Shown in pieces: positions 10,954-23,057 of a stretch of 64,000 nt of DNA. The stretch comes from Diphasiastrum complanatum. Lineage: Eukaryota; Streptophyta; Lycopodiopsida; Lycopodiales; Lycopodiaceae. Every line of letters begins with the position of its first letter. The stretch's first letter is position 1. The notes under the pieces were generated by a model that had not been told where the DNA came from, made no database searches, and saw only the letters and a list, made by a program, of their open reading frames with translations. The stretch covers positions 42,350,044 to 42,414,043 of the forward strand of contig CM055109.1 in assembly GCA_029204225.1 (NCBI GenBank), read 5' to 3'. The position numbers were made by a program, and so were the translations under genes.

Positions 10954-11649
10954 TATCAAAATTTCACAATTCTAGCTTGGCCAATTTTGGTCACATGCAT
11001 TGTAATTGGCAAGATGGCCATGTAAATAGATGCCACACGTGCCAAATCACAAAGGATGCCTTTCAATAAGTTCATTCCTCATATTACATTGTGATAGCAT
11101 CTTTGAAATGAGGCAAAAATGTGTTTGGATAGGCTAGAGAAATTCTAGGATCTAAAAATGTGCTACATTGTTTTTGGATCTTGAGATCTTGACCCCAAGT
11201 TAGGGTGGATCCAATGACCTATTAGGTTAGATATTAGGGTTAGGGTATGAAAAGTTCAGAGGTGCCCTAATATGCTCAGATTCGAGCTTGAAATGTATAA
11301 ATGCATGGTGGGATCTCCATCAAATTTCGAAAGAAAAATCAAGTTTTTCCACTTCTATCAACATTGTGTTTTGGTGGCGAGTTCTAGCTATTGGATGTGA
11401 GTGTTCTTATGCATTAATTGCTTGGTTTGGAAGGTACTAAACCTGTTTACAGTTCTGAGAAGCTTGCTGTACTTTACTTTGGTTCATTTGATCAAATCTA
11501 TGTGCCTAATGTGGATTTAAATGCCAAATTTGCTAGTTTTGGTAACTAGTCTTGATTCTAGGTCATAGTTTGGGTCTAGATCTTTTATTTGTGCATCCTC
11601 CATCACTTTTAGGATTGATTGGGATTCATTTTGCTGTGAAATTTTTTCA
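10954..11649 (+). repeat. 5' LTR of element E
   Basis: It starts TATCAAAATTTCAC and ends TTTTTTCA before the primer site, 696 bp. It carries a single CACACGTGCC site (about 11035) rather than the full palindrome. Confidence 0.9.
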
Positions 11650-11661
11650 TGGTATCAGAGC
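11650..11661 (+). other. Primer binding site, initiator tRNA-Met (element E)
   Basis: TGGTATCAGAGC directly after the LTR. Confidence 0.92.
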
Positions 11662-12426
11662 CTAATCAAAAGTGAGCTTTAGATTTGATTTTCTCAAGCT
11701 TAGATCCTAGATTTGAGTAGTATTGGCCTTGCTCTTGCTACTAGTTGCTAATCTAGTGCTTGTACCTTCAAATTTGGTTTCATTTGAGTGATAATAGATC
11801 AAAGGGAACTTCTTTTGCTGAGTTATAGCTACAAGAACCGATATTGACCCATTTCCACTCAACCAAACCAAATTAGAAAGCTCTTATGAGCTGAATCATG
11901 GAGTACATGTCTCCTAGTAGAGATTTTCATAAGGATTTGAATGCCACCACTCTTTAAAAGTTTGGATCAGCCATTTGAGAGCTTAATTAGGTCGTTATTA
12001 GGCTTCTAAGGTCCTAAAATACACTTTTTAGGTTCAGATCAAGTGTTTTGATGAGTTTTCATCTAGAAATGCAAAACTAGTGAAAATTGTGTTTCTATTC
12101 TACTCAATTTTGGATAGGTTTGTGATTGAATATGTCAATGTGATTCAACCTGAATTTAAGAGGCTTTATTTGTAAGAAATTTTTGTGTTATAAAGTGCTT
12201 TTGGTTTAATATAGGTGGATTCACACTTCTTGTGAAGTTGAGATCGAGGAGGAGACTTGTTTGATCAAATCTATAGTAAGTTTGTATCTAGTTTGGATCT
12301 TGAAGATAGATCAAGCTCAAGATCACATTAGATCTTGTTGAGAAATCAGAGAGTGGGATAGCTAGTAGTGATCATATCTTGTACAATCTATCTTGTTTCT
12401 TTGAATCTATCTCCTTATCATTGAAG

Positions 12427-12624
12427 ATGGCATCCATAAGTGCCTATCTTTTGGATTCTAGTGATAATGGAGAGGAAGATGAGCCAATCCATCCACAAGA
12501 AGCAACTAAATACAAGAGAAGGTGCAAGCTTGCACTTCATTGTATTAAGATGAATGTTGCAAATGATTTGCTCAAAGAAGTAGGAGCATGTACCTCAGCC
12601 CAAGAGGCTTGGGAGACTCATAGC
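12427..12624 (+). pseudogene. Gag remnant of element E
   Basis: The frame opens MASISAYLLDSS like the gag of B, then skips about 35 residues that contain the NYSIWKVRMESLL block. It resumes with the TKYKRRCKLALHCIK and NDLLKEVGACTS motifs and ends at EAWE, where a large deletion joins it to RNase H. No knuckle, protease or integrase follows. It cannot make a working capsid protein. Confidence 0.85.
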
Positions 12625-13126
12625 AAGGGGACCAAGGTTTGGATACCTCTAGTGATTCAGATTTTGCAGGGGAAAAGAAGGATAGAAAGTCAGCAAGTGC
12701 GTTTGCAACTTTCATTGGAGAAGGTGTGGTTTCTTGGCTATAAAAGAAACAAGAAACAATTTCTCTTTCATCAACCGAGGCCGAGTACAATGCTCTAATA
12801 ACCACAACCAAGGAAGTTCTATGGATCAAGAGGTTGCTTGAGGAGCTCAAGGTGATCAAATAAGATGTCATTTCACTCATCTACAATGACAACATCTCAG
12901 CCCAACACCTAGCATCCAATCTAATCTACCATGCAAGGAGCAAACACATAGAGATTGCTCACCACTTTGAAAGAGAAAAGGTCCAAGCTAAGGAGGTCTC
13001 ATTGGAGCATGTTTCAAGTGAAGAATGCGTAGCTGATATATTACAAAGCCTCTTCAAAAGAATGCTTTTTTGAAGCTTAGATCAGCCCTTGGCTTAATTA
13101 GTAAAGCTATGTTATCATCTAGCTAG
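12625..13126 (+). pseudogene. RNase H remnant of element E
   Basis: It contains DSDFAG, KKDRKSASAFATF, ISLSSTEAEYNAL and HARSKHIEIAHHF in the order expected for the copia RNase H C-terminus. It is broken by an in-frame stop before the KKQ motif, another after LKVIK, and a small deletion near 13044. The upstream junction to gag near 12624 marks the loss of most of pol. Confidence 0.85.
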
Positions 13127-13137
13127 ATTGTGAGGAG

Positions 13138-13778
13138 TATTAAAATTTCACAATTCTAGCTTGGCCAATTTTGGTCACATGCATTGTAATTGGCAAGATG
13201 GCCATGTAAATACATACCACACGTGCCAAATCACATAGTATGTCTTTCAATAAGTTCATTCCTCATATTACATTGTGATAGCATCTTTGAAATGAGGCAA
13301 AAATGTGTTTGGATAGGCTAGAGAAATTCTAGGATCTAAAAATAGCATGTTTTACATTGTATTTGGATCTTGAGATCTTGACCCAAATTAGGGTGGATCC
13401 AATGACCTATTAGGCTAGATATTAGGGTTAGGGTATGAAAAGTTCAGAGGTGCCCTAATATGCTCAGATCCGAGTTCGAGTTTTTCCACTTCTATCAACA
13501 TTGTCTTTTGGTGGCGAGTTCTAATGTGAGTGATTTTATACATTAATTACTTGCTTTGGAAGGTACTAAAGTGTTTTACAGGTCTGAGAAGCTTGATGTA
13601 CTTTACTTTAGTGTATTTGATCAAATCTATGTGCCTATTGTGGTGTTCAATGTCTAATTAGCTAGTTTTGGTCACTAATCTTGATTCTAGCTCATAGTTC
13701 GGATCTAGATCTTTGATTTGTGCATTTTCCATCACTTTTAGGATTGATTGGGATTCATTTTGCAGTAAAATTTTGTCA
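13138..13778 (+). repeat. 3' LTR of element E
   Basis: It starts TATTAAAATTTCAC after the purine-rich TGTGAGGAG and ends TTTTGTCA, 641 bp. It is shorter than the 5' copy because of small internal deletions. Confidence 0.9.
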
Positions 13779-13783
13779 ATTAG
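13779..13783. repeat. Target-site duplication ATTAG, right copy (element E)
   Basis: Right partner of 10949-10953. Confidence 0.9.
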
Positions 13784-13944
13784 AATGTGTCTGCTAATTC
13801 ACATATGATTCTAAGATATTTTGTTAAAGACTCAGAGGACAAGGAACAATTTACAAAGTTGTTCAATAAACCAAAAAATCTTCACAAGACGTCATGGCAC
13901 AATTAAATCTATTTTGAGCAAATGGTAGTTCAATTAGGTCCAAA
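13784..13944 (+). repeat. Low-copy sequence L, right part
   Basis: It continues sequence L after element E. It matches 54676-54818 in the same orientation up to TTAGGTCCAAAG, where the other copy runs into a GA tract. Confidence 0.65.
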
Positions 13945-14776
13945 GCTACTAGTTTCAATCTGAAAATATCCAAATCGAATATATCACACCATAGAATGTT
14001 TATTGTTGTTCCTTATTTTTCATCAAATATGCCACACAAATGAGGACATACATGGAAGACAAATATGTCCTATGTTCATCAATGTGGTTCTATCCCAAAA
14101 TGACAAAAAATATCTTACTGAAATACGTATGAAATTTTTTAGTTACTTGAAATTATGGAAGAAAGTTTCACCAAAAGAAAGGGATTTGAAGTCCATTCTC
14201 GAGGATTTCCCCTTCAAGTCACAATGTAAACAAAGAAGTGAATTTGAATATGAAAGCTAAAGCCTTCATTAATAATGAACCTTTTGTGAAGTTGCCAAAA
14301 ATTATGTTTTGAACCATTAATGCATCATTAATCATTTATGTTTTGAATCATAAATTATGTTTTGAATTATTTAAGTTAAAAAAATAAAAGAGCAAAGTGA
14401 CTTGTGAATTGCCATCTTAACTTTTCGTGTTTGCGAATGCTCAAGGATTAACTTTGCAGGTGAAATGAAAGTGTGAAAAAATTGCATACAATGTCAGACT
14501 CTATGGTGAACATCTATGAATGTTTTCGTCACTAGAACATGATAATACTATACCAACATAAATTTCAAGGAAGAATTGTGTAAAGTTTATCTATTTATTT
14601 TGGCATTTGTTAAAAAGTTCTTAGAATTTTCATTCGTATGAAATTGTTGGATCTCAACATGTATGATAACTGTTTCCAACTATTGGAAGCTAAGCAGCTG
14701 ACACGTCTATCGCATTTCAACATTGTATCATACAAGATTTAATATCGAAATATGTTGAAAAATCGATGAATTCAAT
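13945..14776 (+). repeat. Low-copy sequence R (inverted copy at 53101-53971)
   Basis: This stretch is the reverse complement of 53101-53971 with moderate divergence. Both contain an 75-85 codon ORF remnant (14003-14260 here) that I do not recognise. The homology edge at 13945 corresponds to the start of the CT tract at 53972. Confidence 0.75.
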
Positions 14777-14992
14777 AAACTATGAATTTCAATACTATAA
14801 TTTGTTGAAAATTTAGGACCTAATGTATCACAATGTCAAATGCCATTACTTGTCATAATTTGTTAGCTTTCTACAAGCTTACATGTCTAAATTTAACAAC
14901 TTATTGTCTCAAAATCTAATAGTATCAACTTTGAATTAGGCTCTACAAATATGTAGCAATCATCGATCTTGTAATAAAAAATTTTAGCTAGT

Positions 14993-14996
<4 letters not shown>
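14777..14996. other. Unannotated AT-rich stretch before the CT tract
   Basis: I see no gene, LTR or repeat here beyond its AT-richness. Confidence 0.4.

Positions 14997-15087
<91 letters not shown>
14997..15087. repeat. (CT)n microsatellite, 91 bp
   Basis: An uninterrupted CT dinucleotide run. Confidence 0.98.
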
Positions 15088-15089
<2 letters not shown>

Positions 15090-15450
15090 GTTAAGTCAAT
15101 CTTAGTACTTGGAAAGCTCTCTTTTCTTACAAAATAACTGCAAACCAAATAGAGATTCATAGTTTAGTGTCTTTTTTCCATGTCACATTGTTCTAAGTCC
15201 ATGTTTGTAATTTCTTTCAATAGCATAATAGATTCAATGCTTTTTGAAAACTAATTCTTTTAGCTAGTTTCTCTTCTTATGTTTTCAATTCCTGATAAGT
15301 GTTAAAATTTTTGCTTGGATTGTACCTATTAGAGCAGAGAAGTAGGTATCATATGAGAAGTGACAAAATGTAATCAAAGACAACACTTCATATATAACGT
15401 GAATGAAATTTGAACAACTACTAGAGGTTGAATCAACTATATTAAAATCC

Positions 15451-16107
<657 letters not shown>

Positions 16108-16112
16108 CTATT
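16108..16112. repeat. Target-site duplication CTATT, left copy (solo LTR)
   Basis: CTATT recurs at 16976-16980. Confidence 0.9.
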
Positions 16113-16975
16113 TGTGAAATTTCAGAGAAATAAAGACCAAGAATGGATCTAGATCAGATCCTCAAGAGGTGTTGGAAGCTATATTACATGATCTACTAAT
16201 CAACCAATGATTAGATCTAGAATTAGATCAATTCCCCATCAAAAATCTAGCAAGAACAACAAGCAAATGATTAAACTTGAGACCTACTGCCTTCACACGT
16301 GTGAAGAACAGTACATGTACGGAATTACAGCAGAGAGTGAAGTACACAAGTGTTAGAAAGCAATAGAACCATAAAATCACAACACAAATATGAGAATACT
16401 CAAGATATGCCTCCAAAACCAAGATCTTGCCTCATTGATTTCTCAAAGTGGATCCATCATGGATTAAATACAAAAATCATCATACTCTCTCTCTAAGCCA
16501 CTTCCGGCACGTGTGAGACAGGTCATAGTGCTTATCCATATCCACTTTGGCTAAGATTCCATTAATTGCCACATCATCATTGGTGGCTAGTGTTGACCTT
16601 CTAGATTCCTACAAATTAGGAGATAGGTCCTACAATCTAGGAGATTTGACTTTTGACATGTATGAAAACTATATACAATGGATCTGAACTTTCTATATGA
16701 TATTTCACATGTGGGAGACCACTCCTACCCATGTGATATAGCATTTTCTACCACTAGAATGGTGCCAAGTGTCATAATACTACTAAACTAGTTTTTGGCC
16801 AATTTAGCCACTAGTTTCCAAATTAAATGATATGTACAACCTTTATGATCTATCTAAATGGCTTAGCATAGATTTCACACGTGGGAACATGCTCCACACA
16901 TGTCTAATGATGGTAGGTACAAGTCATTATGGTATTTACAAGATTTAACCAAGTTAGCTTTTGCCAATTTTAACA
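16113..16975 (-). mobile_element. Solo LTR of a copia element
   Basis: This 863-bp unit is bounded by TGTGAAATTTCAG on the left and AATTTTAACA on the right, with CTATT on both sides and no internal region. Minus orientation is inferred from the TGTTAAAATTGGC end, which resembles the 5' ends of the other LTRs here. It carries the 16-bp palindrome at 16291-16306 and further near copies at about 16506 and 16873. A solo LTR forms when recombination between two LTRs removes the interior. Confidence 0.88.
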
Positions 16976-16980
16976 CTATT
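16976..16980. repeat. Target-site duplication CTATT, right copy (solo LTR)
   Basis: Right partner of 16108-16112. Confidence 0.9.
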
Positions 16981-18109
16981 CATATAAATCACCCTCTTAC
17001 AGACCTGCAATACCTTCATTGAAAGCATGCTGACATTCCAAACAATTGTTTATTTCTTTTTCTTTCAAATCCTTCTTTTACAAAAAAATATAGCTTGTAA
17101 GATTCTTACCTCTCGAATTTATTTTTCTCACCCCTCAAAAAAAAACCATTGTTTTTACGAGTCTTAAAACTTATGTTTTTTATTTTTATTTTACTTTCTA
17201 ATTTGATTGATGTTTCTTGACTGCCCTTTCAAAAGACAAAATTCTAAAGTGACCTTTTACTTCTTTTAAAATTTATTATCTTTTCCTATTCTTTAGTTTT
17301 TAGAGTTTTTATGGTCACAAAACACTTAGGCCAGGTGCATTCAAAAAGTTCTCTATTGGATCAATGACATCTCATAGATCTATGTAACGTGGTAATGACT
17401 CATTATCAATTACCTTGTCTATGTTCTACAACGAAGTGGCTCTGATCAACCTCAAGCTGCTAATTTTAATTTTGACCCGCAACACAACTTTCACACAGAT
17501 TACAAAGATACTTCTATTTTCAATGTCCAAGATTCAAATGGAAATGTGCAATCAAGTCAAACATTTGACCTATCAAAAGAAAACAGATGCTCCCCAATGA
17601 CATATTCAATGGAATGCAAGTCTTTTTGAAGTCCTTTCCTCACAACAAGAAAAGATAACAATTTTTTGCTAAGCTGTTGGTTTTATGTAAGCGATAAAAT
17701 ATCTACGCTTTTTCAACTACAAATAAGGCTCCGAAATAAAGTCGACCCCGAATAATGTACCTCATCTAGTGTTGTAGTGGGTCCTGCAACACGATTGGGA
17801 AGGGGGCAATGTTGGCGGAGTCCTTGAGGCCAACATTAACAATAAGATGCACAGAAAAGGCTAAGAGATGTGGTTCTGAAAAGTGTGATGGCAGCAAGAG
17901 AATGCGGTAGAGTGGCGTCAACCTTCATGAGTCAACATTGTAGTGGATCCTGCAGGAAGATTTGTTGAAGTCAAACCTTATCCCATAAGAGGCCAAAAGT
18001 TCACTGGTGACACGAGAAGGCCAGGGACATGCTGCATGCGGAGGGGTAAGCGTACACGCGAAGGTGCACAAAGTTGTCAATGGCAAGCGTGGTGGCCGGC
18101 ACTCAAATT
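16981..18109. other. Unassigned sequence between solo LTR and element J
   Basis: AT-rich up to about 17680, then GC-richer. A short imperfect direct repeat around TTGTAGTGG-TCCTGCA occurs at about 17773 and 17937. ORFs of 60-80 codons at 17415, 17925 and 17943 show no family motif. Nothing here supports a gene call. Confidence 0.4.
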
Positions 18110-18797
18110 TGTGAAAGTACAGTACTTTTTGAATCATAAATGGATCTTCAAAGATCCACAAGAGTGATTATGTACTTGCTTAACAATCTATCACAAAACT
18201 AGTCATCAAAAGATTGATCTAGATTGGCAATTTGAAAAATAACAAGCATTGATAACCTAATCAAAGATCATAGACACAAATCTGAGCCCACATGTGTGAA
18301 GAGCAGCCTGCTGTACAAATTTTGAACAGGGTTTGAAGTACTCAAATTGTTGGTTTCATTTGGATCAGAAGAACAATGTACATGGAGAGAGCAAACTCGA
18401 GATTGCCAATGAGCTCCAAAAATAATCTATCTTCTCACTATGGGAGCATGAAATACATAGCAAAACTCACTTCCTTTGGAAAGTTAGGTGAATTTCTAGC
18501 ATGTAATAAGGAGGTTAACTCATCCTTTTTGCCCTAAAATGAAACCCTAGCCTATTTTCTAGAGTCGTGCTTGGTAGATAGCTAGGTGGTCAAATCTCAT
18601 CATAAATCAAGGTCTAGATCCTATAAAGTAGGGATCTCTACCAAATAGACACAACCACTTCTTTTTACTCAAGCTAACCTACATTAGGAGTGTATTTCCA
18701 CATGGTAGTTTGGCCATGCATGTGTGGAATCCAATTATACAGAAAAATATACAATATGCTACATGGCTAGATTTGCCAATGTTGGCAATTTCTCACA
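18110..18797 (-). repeat. 3' LTR of copia element J
   Basis: It is bounded by TGTGAAAGTACAG and TTTCTCACA, 688 bp, minus orientation. The adjoining CTCCTCCTC at 18798-18806 is the complement of a polypurine tract. It contains a decayed palindrome (CCACATGTGTGAAG, about 18290). Confidence 0.85.
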
Positions 18798-19013
18798 CTC
18801 CTCCTCAAATCTAGCCTTGGAAACTATGATGCTTTTATCAATCACTCCAATTGAAGATCTAAACTTGACAAATGAATCTCTAGGTAAAGATTTAGTTAAC
18901 AAATCAGCCAAGCAACTTGATGATGGCACATGTTGGAGCTTGATCTCTTTGGCTTGCACTTTTTCCATCACGAAATGATGAGCAATCTCGATGTGCTTGC
19001 TCGTTGCATGGAA
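18798..19013 (-). pseudogene. RNase H C-terminal remnant of element J
   Basis: The minus strand encodes a short copia pol tail with SKHIEIAHHFV, EKVQAKEIKLQHVPSSSCLADLLTK-type motifs. It is cut at 19014-19016 where the LTR of element G1 begins, so G1 inserted into J. The remainder of J is not seen on the far side, consistent with the rearrangement inferred downstream. Confidence 0.85.
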
Positions 19014-19015
19014 TG

Positions 19016-19748
19016 TGTTGATTTCACACGTGTGGATTGTCCACTACATGTACTTTGATCTCCTAAGGTGTGTAGATGCACCAAGATCAAGACTAGATTG
19101 AGATTCAAGATCTATCTTTGATCCTATGGCAAAAACACACTACTACATGCATTCGATCACTTAACTCTCACTCACACGTGTGGGAAGTATTAAAAAATTA
19201 TTCTAAGTAAAAACAAGCTGCTCTCCTCGGGTAAAGAGAGAAAAAACCATCATGAGCTCTCGGGTAGAGAGAGAAAGCTAGAAATTCAATGACACTCAAA
19301 ATCCACACAATCACCACATCAATTAGATCCAAAATGAGGAGTACAATGATACTAGTAGATCCACGAGCTACCACTATGCTTAACTATGATTGGACCACAC
19401 TTTGTCACCTCTTAATCCTATTGGACCATTGATCCATGCACCTCTTAATTCTATTGGACTATATTCAAGCACACCTCACATTCCTATTGGACCTCACATG
19501 GTTCCACCTCTAAATCCTATTGGACCTCTTAGAATTCATCAAACAAAAGCATTACACTTGTCTACACTCTAATTGGCACAAGTTTAGCCTCTTACTCTAT
19601 TTTGGCTCAATATTGGCATTACAAGTGGAAATGCATAATTTGTCATTTATGCCAAATTTGTTCCTATCAACATCCTACACCTAGATGCTTCATATAAAAA
19701 CCTAAGACCCCTATATCTAACATAGATAATCTTTTTCAATTCTTCACA
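19016..19748 (-). repeat. 3' LTR of copia element G1
   Basis: About 733 bp, starting (minus strand) TGTGAAGAATTG and ending ACACGTGTGAAATCAACA. The left edge could be 19014 or 19016. It has two CACACGTGTG sites (19023-19035, 19173-19182). It also has a cluster of four related units of the CCTCTTAATCCTATTGG type between about 19400 and 19525. Confidence 0.85.
19400..19530 (-). repeat. CCAAT-containing short repeats in the G LTR
   Basis: Four units spaced 25-40 bp carry variants of CCAATAGGATTAAGAGG on the minus strand. The first (19408-19424) is exact. The same cluster lies at 29480-29610 in G2. Confidence 0.75.
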
Positions 19749-19766
19749 CTCCTCCTAAAAAATTAT

Positions 19767-22389
19767 CTATGAGGATTTAAGCATTGATCTTGATATAACT
19801 CCAAGATTAGTTCTATGCTTGATGAAAGCACTTTTGCTCAAAGGCTTGGTGAGTAGATCGGCAACACAAGAGGACGAGTTGACATGCTCCAAATAGATTT
19901 CTCCTCCAATAAGCTTTTCTCTCACAAAATGGTGTGCCACTTCTATGTGCTTGCTTCTTGCATGAAATATGGGATTATTGGCAAGAGCTTTGGACGAGAT
20001 GTTATCGCACTTGATCTTTGGCAAATCATCTTCCTTGATGCACTTTAGCTCCATTAATAACCTCTTGATCCAAAGCACCTCTTTGGTAGTTGTAGTGAGT
20101 GCTTTGTACTCGGCCTCACATGAAGAGAGAGATATAGTATCTTGCTTTTTGGAAAGCCGAGATATTAGATTGCCTCCAAGAAAGATAGTGTATGCACTAA
20201 TAGACTTTCGATCCATCTTGTCAATTACAAAGTCCGAATCCGAGTAGCCAACAATGGATAGATCTTCACTTTTATAAAGTAGACCATAATCACAAGATGA
20301 AGATACATATCTCAGAATCCTCTTGGCCATCTTCCAATGATGGATCTTAGGATCTTGCATAAATTGACTCAATTTGTGCACACAAAAACTTAGATCGGGC
20401 CTAGTAATGGTAAGCCAAATGAAGGAGCCTACAAGAATCCTAAAAAGTGTGATGTCCTCAAAGGATCTTTCATCACCTTTATTAGGATCTTTTACAATTT
20501 GCTCCACTGGCGTATCTATGCTCTTAGAATTTTCCATATGGAATTTTTTCAACGTAGAGTGAGCATATCTAGATTGGCATACAAAGACATGATTTTCATA
20601 AAAATCAATTTCTAGGCCTAGGATGTAATGTATCTCTCCTAGATCTTGCATTTTAAACTCACATCCAAGTGCTAGCTTAGTTTCATCAACTAGCTTGATA
20701 CAACTTCCACAAAGAATAATGTCATCAACATAAATTAGAAGAATGACAATATTGCTATCAACAAACTTTAGATACATGGAAGGATCATAGTCACTAAGAG
20801 TAAATCCTAGTGAGATAAGAAAAGAATTAAGTCTTGAATACCATGATCTTGGTGCTTGCTTGAGTCCATAAAGACTTTTGAAGAGCAAGCACACTTTGGA
20901 CTCATCCTTGATGAATCCTTGAGGTTGTTCCATATAGATCTCCTCCTCAAGATAACCATTTAGAAAAGCATTGGATACATCTAATTGGAACACCTTCCAC
21001 TTAAAGAAACAAGCAAGAGAAATAAGAATTCTTATTGTCACCATCTTTGCAACGGGTGCAAAGGTCTCCTCATAATCAAGGCCATGGATTTGAGCAAATC
21101 CTTTAGCACATAATCTTGCTTTATACTTGTTGATGGTACCATCATGATTGAACTTGATCCAAAACACCCACTTGCAACCAATCACATTCTTGTTGGATGG
21201 AGGATCCACAAGCTCCCAAGTATTGTTGGTGATCAATGCATCATACTCTTGCTTCATGGCATCATACCACTCCTTGGTTTTGAGTGGCTCTTGTACATTC
21301 TTTGGCTCTTCATGAGAGACATAAAAAACATAATTAGTGGAATCAAGATCCACTTGTTTGCCTTTGTCAACATATGAGAGCCTCTTAGGCTCGGATCTAT
21401 CCCTCATGGATCTTCTTGGTGAGAAAATCTGAGGAGAGTCTTCTTCAAATCTCGACCCCATCACATCATGATTGTCTTCAAAATCAATAATTGGCAATGC
21501 ATCCATAGACTTCTTGATCTCGGCCTCTTCAAAAGATGAGTGTTGATCTTCATGAAAGACAACATCTCTACTTTCAATAGCTTGAGAAGTAGAGAGTATA
21601 AGGACTGTATAGGCCTTCTTGATGGATGAGTATCCAACCAAGATCCCTTTGCATGCATTAGGATCTTCCTTCTTCCTTGTTTCCAAGGGAATATGGACAA
21701 AGCATATGCATCCAAAAACTCTAAGGTGATCAACCTTAGGCTTCTTCAAATATAGGATTTTATATGGTGACTTTCCTCCAAGAGCTATATGTGGGAGCCT
21801 ATTGCAAAGATAATTTGCACAATTAATGGCTTCTCCCCAAAAATCTTTGGGCAAAGATGCCTCAATTCTCATAGATTTTGCACATTCACATAGAGATCTA
21901 TTCTTTCTCTCGGCCACTCCATTTTGAGATGGAGAGTAGGCACAAGAGAACTCTCTTTTGATGCCTTCAAGCTCACAAAAATCATCAAAATTTACTGGAG
22001 ATATATTCACCACCTCCATCACTTCTAAGAGCTTTAATCTTGAATGAGAATTGCTTCTCTACATAAGCTTTGAAAATAAGGAAATGATCAAACACCATAG
22101 ATTTAGAAGCAAGACGATTTATCCAAGTGAATCTTGTGAAATCATCAATGAAAGTAACAAAACAAGTGGCTCCTCCCTTGCTTGTAGTTGATGAGAAATG
22201 CACATCCGAGTGGATTAACTCCAAAGGATGCTTGCTTTTGATAGAAGATCTTGTAAATGGCTTTTTGTGAGATTTAGAAATAGCACAAGCCTCACAAGGC
22301 TTGATCTTCTTGGAGAATGACTTTGGCAATGCAATAGCTTTGGCTTCTTTGATCATAGAGAGCATGGATTTGTAGTCGGGATGTCCCAA
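19767..22389 (-). pseudogene. Integrase-RT-RNase H of copia element G1, one frameshift
   Basis: From 22389 down, the first frame (to 21985) has LGHPDYKSM, CEACAISKSH, HSDVHFSS and RSDGGGEYIS, with the first two integrase acidic residues. A frameshift near 22000 moves to the frame 22022-19767. That frame carries PSQNGVAERKN (third acidic residue), GYSSIKKAYTV, NAFLNG, LYGLKQAPRSW, RT YVDD, then RNase H with SDSDF and SSCEAEYKAL, ending LKSS. Everything after the frameshift is open. The gene is cut at 22390 by element H. Its gag-protease side is probably the inverted piece at 30478-31017. Confidence 0.92.
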
Positions 22390-22390
22390 C

Positions 22391-23045
22391 TGTGAAAATT
22401 GTCAACATTTCCTAGCTAGTTTGAGGCCTAAATTGGCTAAAATTGTAAATAGTTTTGGTTCTGGAGTTTCACACGTGTGAACCAGGCCACAATGTTTTTA
22501 TTTACTGTATTTTTTCAGTATGATGAAGTGTCAAACTTCATACCCTTCAAAATGAGACCATTTTGATGTATTTTGGTCATATAAGCCATTTTTAGCTATT
22601 TTTCCTATATAGGGAATATCTAGGGTCAAGTACCTTCTAGAGAGAGGAGAGAGAGTCATCTTCCTCATCCATAAATAGTAGGGAAGTCGTGGAGAACAGG
22701 TTGGAGAAACCTTTTGTATGCTTCATTGAGATCAATAGATCATTGTCATTGTTTCTTCCTCCATTGAGAGCATTGTTGTGTGTATTGTCTTCAAGCTATT
22801 GTGTATGATCTTAGGTGCTTTCCAAAAGTGATAGGCTGATGTATTATGGACTGTATAATGCTATTTTGGGCCGCACTTGATGTTTATGGAAGTTTCCATT
22901 TGTGATAAATGCTTTTTGATCAAGTTCTTTGCATTCTAGGTAGCATAGAATGTGTTGCCAATTCCTAGCTTATGTAGTTTGGAGTGCAAGCATTCAAGCC
23001 AATGATCTTGGAGTTTAGATCCACTTAGGATCTGTATTTTTCACA
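22391..23045 (+). repeat. 5' LTR of element H
   Basis: Starts TGTGAAAATTGTC, ends TTTTTCACA, 655 bp. It has a perfect TTCACACGTGTGAA at 22468-22481 and a TATA-like CATAAATAG near 22670. It has T5CC where the 3' LTR has T7C. Confidence 0.95.
22468..22481. promoter_or_regulatory. 14-bp palindrome with G-box core (H LTR)
   Basis: TTCACACGTGTGAA, identical to the centre of the palindrome in element B and the solo LTR although the LTRs around it are otherwise unlike. Copies lie at 28244-28257, 31583-31596 and 37359-37372. Confidence 0.5.
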
Positions 23046-23057
23046 TGGTATCAGAGC
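23046..23057 (+). other. Primer binding site, initiator tRNA-Met (element H)
   Basis: TGGTATCAGAGC directly after the 5' LTR. Confidence 0.92.

Larger units (their letters stand above)
10954..13778 (+). mobile_element. Deletion-derivative copia element E
   Basis: It has both LTRs (10954-11649, 13138-13778), a tRNA-Met primer site (11650-11661) and a perfect ATTAG duplication. The interior is only 1488 bp: a leader, a shortened gag start and the end of RNase H. Zinc knuckle, protease, integrase and RT are missing. Both LTRs begin TA instead of TG and have diverged visibly, so the copy is older than B. Confidence 0.93.

Noticed and set aside
13784-14270. Host gene with exons at 13804-13944 and 14003-14260
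   Set aside because: The open frames are short, broken in both copies and match no family that I recognise. Kept only as a repeat.
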